From: BD1-7 clade bacterium
GTDB taxonomy: Bacteria; Pseudomonadota; Gammaproteobacteria; Pseudomonadales; DT-91
Direction of reading: 5' to 3'
Assembly (NCBI GenBank): GCA_902705865.1
Contig: CACSIO010000056.1
Location: forward strand, 62,001-126,000
Length of the DNA: 64,000 nt
The stretch's first letter is position 1, and every line of letters begins with the position of its first letter. Made by a program: the position numbers and the translations under genes. The notes under the pieces are model-generated. The model saw only the letters and a program-made list of their open reading frames with translations, did not search any database and had not been told where the DNA came from. This document shows, one piece after another, positions 1 through 9,500 of the stretch.

Positions 1-163
1 TTATAAATTTGTGTCTGTGTTTATTGGTGGGGTAAGTGTTAGCTCAACGAACGTTCTGACCCGCATCATAAGGTTTTTACTGAAAAGTTATCGAATTTTG
101 CCTCGTCAGTACTGTGCCGCCTACGTTTTTAGAGGTTCTCTTATACCTATGAATGTCGAACAT

Positions 164-1438
164 TCAAAAACACCAAATACCCATGCGTCTGCGCATGATT
201 AAGATAATTGCCAGGCCGCTGAAAATAAGGGCGGCGGTTGTTCCAACAGCGGCTCCTACAATGTGCATACGTGGGATCAGTAAAACGTTAAGTGTTGCGT
301 TCATGGCGACGGCGGCGATAAGTACGCCGATCAAGACCCGCTCGTTACCAGAGTATTTGAGCCAACTGAAAGGCAGAGCACTGAGGGTGACAAATGTGTA
401 GCCGATCAATAGAACTAGCAGTGATGAATGTGCAGCTTTGGAGTCTTCGCCGAATAACGACAGTAGAGGATGTGAGAAAATCGCAATGCCAGCGGCCATC
501 GGAATACAAATAATGAGTAACAACTTGATACCCCGACGGTTGAGCGCTTTAACCGCGGCCTGGCCTTGATTGGCGACTTGCGGCATTAGCGGTGTCAGCA
601 TATTTAAAACGATATATGTAGCGACATTCAACAATGCGACGGTTGTTGATGCAGCGGCAAAATAGCCGACACAGTTTTCATGTTTGTCGATGCCCTCAAT
701 CATAAAAATATCGATTTGAAATAACAGTATCTGTAGGGTTGAGATCATCATCATCGGAATCGACACAGATAACCAATTTCGCGGGCGTCGTTGAGTCGGG
801 TTGGGTTTCATCGGCATGATGCCGGTTTTTTGAGTGCGTAAAAATTTGATGACGAGGGCTAAGAAAATGCCAGCGGCGAAGATACCGATGGCCACTTCTT
901 CCGTCAGAATGCTGCTATCAATCACAGAGAGGATGCCGATAGCGATCAAACAAAACAGCGGTGTGCCGACTTCCCAGGGAATCGTGGCATAACCGATTTG
1001 CTGGCGGGCCTGCAAAATGCAGGAAAGCATGTACGCGCCGGCTGAAATGGGTAATACCAGAATGCCCCAGAATAAGGGGTGGTGCTCCATCGGTTCTGCA
1101 ACGGCGTAATAGATAGCGACACCGATTAGTAGCAGTAGCGAGCTGGCAATCGCGAGCAGGCTATAGATGCGGAAAAACTCCCAAGCTCGAGATTTTGCCT
1201 CGTCATCGCTACCGGTTAAAAACCGAAAACTGGCAGAGCCACCGCCCATCAAAACGAGCAAGGTGCCGAGCTCAATCACCGCCTCGGCGATTTTGAAATC
1301 ACCGTATTCTGCAGGTTCGAGAATCCGGGCAAGTACGACGTTCAAGCCAAAGGTCAATAAATACCCGGCGACCATGGCAAAGATCAAAAGCGCTACGGCG
1401 CGCTTCATGTAGGCATCGAGTTCGGTATCCATACTCAC
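164..1438 (-). CDS. Polysaccharide/oligosaccharide flippase (Wzx/MATE-like)
   Basis: A 424-residue, almost entirely hydrophobic protein with about 12-14 predicted membrane helices. It resembles inner-membrane flippases of the MOP superfamily that move lipid-linked glycans to the periplasmic face. The N-terminal 'LTFGLNVVLARILEPAEYG' stretch matches the usual helix-1 pattern of the polysaccharide biosynthesis family, and length is normal. The first codon is GTG at 1438; an in-frame ATG lies two codons later, and neither has a convincing Shine-Dalgarno. It is divergent from the TetR gene at 1537. No glycosyltransferases lie beside it in the window, so the substrate is unknown. Family call is good; substrate is not inferable. 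Confidence 0.8.
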   Translation of the reverse strand: MSMDTELDAYMKRAVALLIFAMVAGYLLTFGLNVVLARILEPAEYGDFKIAEAVIELGTLLVLMGGGSASFRFLTGSDDEAKSRAWEFFRIYSLLAIASSLLLLIGVAIYYAVAEPMEHHPLFWGILVLPISAGAYMLSCILQARQQIGYATIPWEVGTPLFCLIAIGILSVIDSSILTEEVAIGIFAAGIFLALVIKFLRTQKTGIMPMKPNPTQRRPRNWLSVSIPMMMISTLQILLFQIDIFMIEGIDKHENCVGYFAAASTTVALLNVATYIVLNMLTPLMPQVANQGQAAVKALNRRGIKLLLIICIPMAAGIAIFSHPLLSLFGEDSKAAHSSLLVLLIGYTFVTLSALPFSWLKYSGNERVLIGVLIAAVAMNATLNVLLIPRMHIVGAAVGTTAALIFSGLAIILIMRRRMGIWCF

Positions 1439-1536
1439 GGTGTCTTTTTATGGGACGTCTATTAACCATAGAGAGCAGTGCGGGATTTTCCATATCGCTC
1501 GTCTGCTAATGTTCGAACTCCGTCAGCTCGGGTAGA

Positions 1537-2187
1537 ATGAATACAAACCGTGAAAGAGAGTTTTTTGTGTCTGACCAAGTGCCTGCAGCAACCCGACGTG
1601 AGCGTCGCAAACAGGAATACCGGCAACGGATTCTGGATGCGGCCATAGAAGTCTTTGAATCTATTGGCTGTGAAGCGGCGACACTGGAGTCGATTTGTGA
1701 AGCTGCAGATGTATCCCGCCCCACGTTTTATAAGTACTTTGACGGTAAACCTGCGTTAATTCGCGCATTGGCCGAACAACTCTGGTTGAATGTCGCTCAG
1801 CAGTTTGATTCAGAGTTTGATCACACCAACGAAACGATCGACGACTATCTGGCGCATTTTTTCACGATTGTGCGGCTCGAATTCAGCAAATACAGCCGTT
1901 TGGAGCGAGAGCTTATTCGCTACAGCATGACCCAATCGACGGGTGATGATCACAGCATCAACCTGCTTAAAACCCTCACGCAGATGTTTTCTGGCGCCTA
2001 CCTGAAAGCCGCTCAGAAAGGCCAGTTAAACTTGGCTTATCCGGTTGATTTCATGGCTGAAATGACCATGGCATCAATCAATACGGTGATGATGAGCTGG
2101 GCCATGGATGAACAATATCCGCTGGCGGAGCGCTTGGATCAGTTGGCATCCTATCTGCCTGATACTTTGCGCATTGCGAAAAAATAA
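1537..2187 (+). CDS. TetR-family transcriptional regulator
   Basis: A 216-residue TetR-type repressor. The N-terminal DNA-binding domain (about residues 25-75) carries the typical helix-turn-helix with 'DVSRPTFYKYFDGK'; the rest is a ligand-binding helical domain. A GTG at 1567, preceded by GAGAG six bases upstream, is a better-supported start than the ATG at 1537 and would remove ten residues. The gene sits directly before the P450 at 2334, and two TTAC-N4-GTAA inverted repeats lie between them, so it probably controls that P450. The ligand is unknown. Control of the NRPS is possible but not shown. Confidence 0.87.
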   Translation: MNTNREREFFVSDQVPAATRRERRKQEYRQRILDAAIEVFESIGCEAATLESICEAADVSRPTFYKYFDGKPALIRALAEQLWLNVAQQFDSEFDHTNETIDDYLAHFFTIVRLEFSKYSRLERELIRYSMTQSTGDDHSINLLKTLTQMFSGAYLKAAQKGQLNLAYPVDFMAEMTMASINTVMMSWAMDEQYPLAERLDQLASYLPDTLRIAKK

Positions 2188-2191
2188 AAAG

Positions 2192-2222
2192 TTTACTCTT
2201 GTAAATAAAATTACATTGGTAA
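2192..2222. promoter_or_regulatory. Paired TTAC-N4-GTAA operator between TetR and P450 genes
   Basis: Two inverted repeats, TTTAC-N4-GTAAA (2192-2205) and TTAC-N4-GTAA (2211-2222), have centres 18 bp apart. They lie immediately after the TetR stop codon and about 110 bp before the P450 start. Paired short palindromes of this kind are typical TetR-family operators. Assignment to the adjacent TetR is inference from position. Confidence 0.5.
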
Positions 2223-2333
2223 AAAATACCGTCAGTTTCAATCCACTGGCGGGCTTCTTGATGCATGGATTTATCCGTCGGTATACCTCGCCTGCGTTTT
2301 CAAATGAGAACACGAGACTAAACGGACACGTCT

Positions 2334-3584
2334 ATGAAAATGTCACTGCCAACTATCGCCCGGCTGGTTTGTTATCTTGGACACGGGGCGCTGACGAAAC
2401 CGGGTTTTCGAGCCTATAACCCGAACCGGGTTAAGGTTTTTTATCCTAACCCTAATGCAGTTTACGATCGTATTCTTGACGAAAAACCGGTGTTTTTCTC
2501 ACCTTCGATGGCAAGCTGGATTATCTGCGGTTATTCAGATGTTGCTCAGTGTATTCGTGATCCTCGATTAACAACGGACTTCAATCAGTGGCGTTTTTCA
2601 GAATCATCGACGGATGACAACGAGTGGAACAAGGTGCTCGACGGTTTGCTTTTTACCTTGGGGAAATCCGACCACACACGCATTCGTCGTCTCACGATAC
2701 CCGCATTTGGCCCGAAAACCATCGATCGTATTGCTGCCTCTACCGAGGAGATCGTGAGTGCTTGTTTAGACCCTCTATCACCAGGTGATACGGTCAACTT
2801 TGCCGAACAAATTGCTCGTGTGATACCACGTAAGGTGGTCGCTGATTTGGTCGGTGTAAAGCCAGAAGACCACGCCCGGTTTGAAGCCTTGACGACCGCC
2901 GTTATGGCGATGTTTGATCCATCCCGTAATCCGGATACCCGCGAAGCCCAAATGGGCATCGATATGATGAAGGAGTACCTGGATGAGCGAAAGCAAAACC
3001 CCGGTGATGACTTTCTGAGCTTATTGATTGCCGAGGCGGAAGAGGGCGATCGAATCAATGCCTGGGAGGCGATCGGCTTGGTCGCTTCGCTGATTGCTGC
3101 GGGCCCGGATACTTCCAGTGATGATCTGATTTTCTGCATTTACAATATGTTGTTAAATCCGGCGATGCGCGATGCAGCCATGAACCATCCGGAGCGTATT
3201 GATGACATCATTCTTGAAGGAACACGCTGGAATCACTTTGGCTATTCGGCGCCGATTCGTTTTGCGTTAGAAGACATCGAAATTGGCGGTGAAACCATTC
3301 GCAAAGGTGAGATGATGCGGCTGATTATTCCGGCAGCGCATCGAGATCCAATGGTGTTTCAAGACCCTGATCGATTTGACATGGATCGCCCGAACCTTAA
3401 ACAGGTACTGCGGTTTGGCGCAGGCGCTCATTTCTGTGTCGGCTCGGCGATTGCGCAGACAGTTGCTCGCATGACAGTGACCGAGTTTTTGCGACGCTTC
3501 CCAGATTTTCAATTACAGGCAGAGCCCGTCTACGAGAAGCATCTAACGTCTCGGCGCATGCGAGAATTCTGGTTAACGCTCTAG
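2334..3584 (+). CDS. Cytochrome P450 (bacterial class I type)
   Basis: A 416-residue soluble P450 of normal bacterial length. Visible signatures are the I-helix oxygen-activation motif AGPDTS, the K-helix ExxR as EGTR, and the heme loop FGAGAHFCVG with thiolate Cys368. There is no membrane anchor, so it needs separate ferredoxin and reductase partners, and none is in the window. The gene follows a TetR regulator and an operator pair. Its last 12 bases overlap the end of the convergent NRPS gene. That tight packing, and the condensation-like extra domains in the NRPS, suggest it may oxidise a carrier-bound residue or the finished peptide. This role is inference; a catabolic P450 is the alternative. 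Confidence 0.92.
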   Translation: MKMSLPTIARLVCYLGHGALTKPGFRAYNPNRVKVFYPNPNAVYDRILDEKPVFFSPSMASWIICGYSDVAQCIRDPRLTTDFNQWRFSESSTDDNEWNKVLDGLLFTLGKSDHTRIRRLTIPAFGPKTIDRIAASTEEIVSACLDPLSPGDTVNFAEQIARVIPRKVVADLVGVKPEDHARFEALTTAVMAMFDPSRNPDTREAQMGIDMMKEYLDERKQNPGDDFLSLLIAEAEEGDRINAWEAIGLVASLIAAGPDTSSDDLIFCIYNMLLNPAMRDAAMNHPERIDDIILEGTRWNHFGYSAPIRFALEDIEIGGETIRKGEMMRLIIPAAHRDPMVFQDPDRFDMDRPNLKQVLRFGAGAHFCVGSAIAQTVARMTVTEFLRRFPDFQLQAEPVYEKHLTSRRMREFWLTL

Positions 3585-6500
3585 GTGGGTTTCTATGGGT
3601 GCCAAGTAGGACAAAAAATCCGCGTGCGAAACGATCGACCAGTGATCGGCATCGATAGATTGAACATCAATTTTGCGCAGTACTTTTTGCCAGCCGTGAC
3701 TGTTACCGGCTAGCCATTTTTGCCAACCGGCGCGCTGGCTGGCTTGGAGTAAGGTAACAGGGGCTGCGATTTGTTGGAGTTCGCTCCATTGTTGGGTTGC
3801 TAGTGAATCAGCCAATTGCTGTGCGGCATTTAGCAGGTGTTGCGCTTGCTTTGGTGTTAGCAAACCTTGGCTGGCGGTTGCGATAACTTCTGCTGCATCG
3901 TTTGATGTTGACATCGGGAGCGCTTCATCGCTCGTAGCGGGTAGGCTGCTTTTTAATAGTTTCGCCAATCGCTGAGGATTCTTTAGATAGCGTGCTGCGG
4001 TTTTGCTCGGTGTGAAGGCATCCAGCAATATCACTTGTGCAATGGGTTGGCCTCGCGTCTCTAGCGCTTTGGCGAGTGCTAGAGCACAAACACCACTGAC
4101 GGAATGACCGACCAGCGTGATCTTGCTTTTCGTTTTATCGGTCGGATTATCCGTAGCCCGGATCTCAATCAGATGTTCACAGTATTGGTTAATCAGTGCA
4201 TCGAAATAGTGATTGCCCTGATCGGATGTCGATGTCGGCTGAGCCGGCTCAAGGTTGATGCAAGTGTGTGTTGTCTGTAGCTGCGTCATTAACGGGGTGT
4301 AGATCAGCCCGGTAAACGGCAGTGCATTCACAAATACGATCAGGTTGTCGGTTTCCGCGGCGGCTGTTTGATGGTGTCCATCAAGCCAGCGAGCTTGTTC
4401 TTCGATGGTTTGTAGTTCAAACAACCGGGCAACAGGCATGCTGCATTGCCATTGTGTTTCGATACGGTGCAGCAGTTTTAGCGCGGTTAACGAATTTCCG
4501 CCGGCATCAAAGAAACGTGTCTGAATGTCCATTGTGTTAGATGAGTTGCCGTTGTCTTCGTCGGCAATCGTGGCTGCGTCATCGTGCATATCCGTATTGG
4601 TTACCCCAATGCCGATAACTTCTCGCCAGATCTGGGCTAATGCTTGTTCGGTCGCATTGCGCGGTGCTGTTATGGCGGTGGCTGGGTTTGTGTCAATTTG
4701 CAGTAGTAGTGCTGCACGATCAACCTTGCCATTGCGGGTCAGCGGGAAGGCGTCAAACCGCTGCCATAAAGTCGGTAGTAATGCATGAGGTATACGGCTT
4801 GCCAATGCTTGTCGTAAATGCGGAACGTTCAATGGCTCGGCGCTGGTAACACAGGCGATCAATTGGTCGTTGTTGAGCAGCACGTGCGCCTGCTCGATGG
4901 CAGGCAGCTGGCCGATGGCGTTTTCCAATTCAGCAGGGTGGAATCGTATGCCGTGGAATTTCATTTGTTGATCGGCGCGGCCGAGGTAAAACAGTGATGA
5001 TTCACCGTTGCTGATGCCAGCTCGAACAACGTCGCCTGTGCGATATTGCCAATGACCATCAACGAACTGGTAGTGGTTGTTTTCAGAAGGTTGCTGATCG
5101 CGTTCAGGCGTTTGGTTTTCTGCCCCAAGATGGCTAGGGTGGCTAGCCGGGCGACCAACAGCTGAGCCGCGAATGACCAGCTCACCTGCAATCCCTGGCG
5201 GCACGGGTTGATTCAGTGGTGTTAGTAGTTGCAAACAGTTACCTGCAGAGGCTTTGCCCAGCACAGGCCGGTCGTCACTTGGTGTTAATCGGTGCCAGCT
5301 GCTGATGTCTGTGCACTCGGTTAAGCCATACATATTGATCAGATCTATACCAACGGCGAACGCCGGTTTTAAGCGGGTAATGTCGATGGTTTCGCCACCG
5401 AGAAAAACGGTTTGCAATGTTGATGCGCTTCCAGCGGGTGTTGATTCAGTAGAAGCGGACTGAGCTTGCATGCAATCTGCCAGCGGGTAGAAAGCTGATG
5501 GTGCCGCATTTAATCGGGTAACGCCGTGCTGGTGTATCAGGTTGAGTAAATGCTTCGGGTCTAAGTGTTGTTGGTCATCTAACACCAAGGTGGCACCGCT
5601 TGTTAGCGCGACAAACAAGTTCTTCTGGGTCAGGTCGAAGCCGAGTGATGAATACACAAGCACACGATCTGAGGCATCAAAGCTGAACGTTTGTTGGTAC
5701 CAATCGACCAGTTGGCTTGCTGCGCCATAGCTGCTGTAGGCCGCTTTTGGCACACCGGTAGAGCCGGATGTGTAGATGGCATAAAAATGATCGTCGGCAT
5801 TGGCGATACGGTGATTTAACGTTTCGTTGCTGATAGCCGTCACAGTCGCCGACTGTGCGATCTCGATATTGATCCATTCAGGGCCTTTTTGAGAATGTAC
5901 TTCTGACGCTATGGATATGGCTTGTTTCAGTGTTTCAGAAGAGACTGTTTCAGAAGAAACAGCCGCACAAACCGGTAAGCCCGCCAACATGTGTTGTTGG
6001 CGTTCAATCGGCAGTGCGGGGTCTATCGGTAAATAACAAGCACCGGTGTAGAGTGTTGCCAATATGGCGACGACGGCATCGCTACTGCGAGGCAGCATGA
6101 TGGCAACCACTTGGTCGCGACCGGCCCCGGCGCTAAGTAATGCGTTAGCAAGCTTGCGGGCTTGCAGATCTAAATCGGCGTAGCTGAGTTGACGATCACC
6201 GCACACCACGGCGGTGGCGGTTGGCGCCTGACGTATTTGTTTTTGTATCGCTTGCGGAATCCATTGGTTAACGGTCAGAGTTTGCGGATCGTTTGCCGCG
6301 GCATCGAAACGACGAGTTTCACCGGCAAGGTAATAATCGAGTTCGGCTATGGTTTCGCAACCTGCTGTGATTTGTTCACTGAGTGACAACAGTCGCTCTA
6401 GGAATTTCAGATCATCAAAAAGATCCGGGTGGTAGCCCAGGGCCAGCACTAACTCGCCTTTATCTAGCTGAACGCGCAAATCAATGTTGTTATCAAACTC

Positions 6501-9500
6501 GGGCGATACGCTAATGCCATCAAAACTGATGCCCTCAGCTTCTCCACTTTTTGGCATAAACAAATAGTTGTAACTGAAGTTCAGGTTGTTGGCTGGCAAC
6601 AATCGCGTAGCGGTGCCGATGGCCAATGGTGCCATCTTACCGGTTTCTTTTTGATGCTGACGCGCACTGCTAAACAGTGTCGGCAGGTCGTCATTAAGCG
6701 TTGATTGGCTGAAGTGCCACAGGGCTCGGTGGTAGTGGCAACCAATGGAACCCATATCCTGCTTGCGGCGGCCTTGATGGAATTCGGAGATCACAAAATC
6801 GGTATTGTGGCGGCAATAAAGGTTTATCAACAAACCGTACAGACACTTAAAATAGAGCGCTGGTGTTATGCGTTGGCGTCGGCAGTATTTTTTCAAGGCA
6901 CTGTAGTGTTCATCCGGAACAACACATTCGCGGTGGATTAATCGAGCGTGTGTTTCATGCTCTGTTTGATGATTCTCGATGGTTACTGCTTGGGGCACAC
7001 CCGCAAATTGCAGAGCTTCAGTGTTTTGTAACTTATGTTGCCACCAGTGAATGCTCTCGGGGTGGTCGAAGGTTTGCAGGTGATAGCGCTGATAATCAAC
7101 AAACTTATCGTCGGCAAACTGCATGGCATCGCCTTTTTGCAATGCTAAATAATTCGTCACAAGGTGATAGGCGTGCAGGGTAAAACTCAAACCATCCATC
7201 AAAATATGGTGGCATGCGAGCTGGGTATACCAGCTATTATCGGCCAGTTTAATTAGCCGTTGTTTCACTAGCGGTTGGTTATTTTGCTGTAGATTCCACG
7301 GCTGTTTGATGGTGTCGTGAATCCACTGTTGGATATCTGCATGTGTATCGGCCTGCGCTGGCCCAGTTAGATCGATGATTTCCAGTTGAGGGGCAAAATC
7401 ATCATTGATCGCAAGCACGGCTTCGCCGCGGGTGCCGGTATTTTTTAAACGGGCTCGCAGCATGGGGTAGTGTTGATGCAAGGCATTCAGGCTTCGGTGA
7501 AAGTGCTCGAGATTGAGCTCAACTGGTAAGTGCAATGCATAGCCGATGCTGTTTTCGAGGCTGTTCGGGCGCTGCAAGGAGGCTAGATACAAATCTTGCT
7601 GCACCGTTGTTAGTGGTAGTTCGTTTGGTACTGTTGCGGTTGCTGATGTGAGGCTGCCTTGATGCTCAGCACGCAGTGTATACCAGCGTGTTTGCAGGGC
7701 GTCTTCACTGACAATCCATTGGCAAAGCACCTTGAACGTATCGGCAATGTGTTGCATGTCTGCCGGGGCAAACAAGGCTTTGCGGTAGCTGAGGTGGCCA
7801 TTTAGTGCCGTTGTGTTTTGTGTGAGCGTCAGTTGGCACTCAAACCGGGCAATGTCTTCTTGTTGGTTTGCCGGTGACAACATCAAACCGGTTTTTGCAC
7901 TAATCAGATCAGTGAGTGCATCGAGGTTGGTATCTTGCTGCAGATAGCTAAATGCAGCCTGCACAATGGGTAATTGGCCAAGTGAGGGTTGTAATCCGAG
8001 CGCTTGCATTACGCGTTCGGCAGGTACTTGCTGGTGCGCAAACGCATCGCTAACATGGCCGCGTACGGAGTTTAATAGTTGCTCTACGCTGATATTGGTA
8101 TCCAGTGTATTACGCACAACCAGTGCGTTAACGAAGAAGCCCGCAACACGTTCAAGGCCTGGATGGTTACGCCCATTGAGTGGAATACCAACACACACAT
8201 CCGGTTGCTGGCAGCATACACTGAGCGTCAGCTGATACATGCCCAGCATTAGCATAAATGGGCTGATTTGCTGTTGCTGCGCTAGCGTATTGAGTTGTTG
8301 TGTTAGTGCTGCGTCGAAATCGATATTGATCGTCTCGGCGGTGAAATCGCTAAAGTCTGGCGATAACCCCTGATACGGTAGCCCGAGTTGCAGCGGTGCG
8401 CCTTGCAAGGTCGATTGCCAGAATGCCAGCGCGGTATCCATAGCATTGCTATGCAGCCACTGTTGTTGCCAATGGGCATAGTCGGCATAGGTTGGGGCAG
8501 CCGAGGTGTGTGTTATTGCATCAAGGGCTGTGTCGTTGATATACGCGTTAAAAAGATCTTCAGCGATGATGGCAATAGATTGAGCATCAGCGATCAGATG
8601 ATGCAATGTGACTGCCAGCAAATAGTGTTGGTTATCTAGTTTTAATAGATCAAAACGGCTAAGCGGCTCGTCTGAATGAGTATGTGAGAACGCCCTGCGA
8701 TTCGCCTGCAGTTGTTGGTTCTGCCATTCATGTTGTTGCGTTGACGACAGCCGACTTGGTTGATGTTGAATATTCAACACGAGCGGTGCTTTTTGCTCAT
8801 ACTGCATGATGGCATCGTCACCATTATCGATAACGCGGCTGTTCAATACCGAGTGAGTGTGTCCAATCTGTATCAGCGCCTGCTGCAGGCGTTTTTCATC
8901 CAGCGCGCCGTTGATATTCAGTGCGGCGCTGATGTTGTAAATCGTTGTGCCGGCTTGGCTGCCTGCCATTTTTTCGAACAACCACAAGCGGCGTTGCGCT
9001 GCCGTTAGTGGCGCTCGCTGTTGATTTGGCTGATGAATCAGAGGCGGTAGTTGATCTGCGTGGAAGGTCGGTGTCTCGATCAACTGATTGGCAATGCTGC
9101 GAATCGTTGGGTGGCTAAACCACTGCCCAGCCGCTAGCTGTATCTGATATTGGCTTTGCAATTGATGGGCGATGCGCATCGCCAGTAAAGAGTGACCGCC
9201 GAGAGCAAAAAAGTCATCCGTTACGCCGATATCGTCACGCCCTAGTGCGTCTTTCCACAACGTTAACAGCAGACGTTCAAGACTGTTTTGCGGTTGTGAT
9301 TCTGCCGGTAGTTGCGTTGTTGGCGTGTTGGATTGTGTGTTGTCAGGCTGATTAGAGCCGTTTGAGGTCGCATCTTCTTCATGGCATAGGTTTGGCCGCG
9401 CCCCAGTGTTTAGCAAATATGTTTGCGATTTGTGTTGGGTGTTTGGCGGCTGTTCAACCGTTAACAATATGTCTAGCGGTTGGCCTTGCGTATCGTGCGC

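Noticed and set aside
5932-5961. Tandem duplication encoding VSSET-VSSET in A2 of the NRPS
   Set aside because: A short in-frame duplication in a surface loop outside the catalytic cores; no functional meaning can be claimed.
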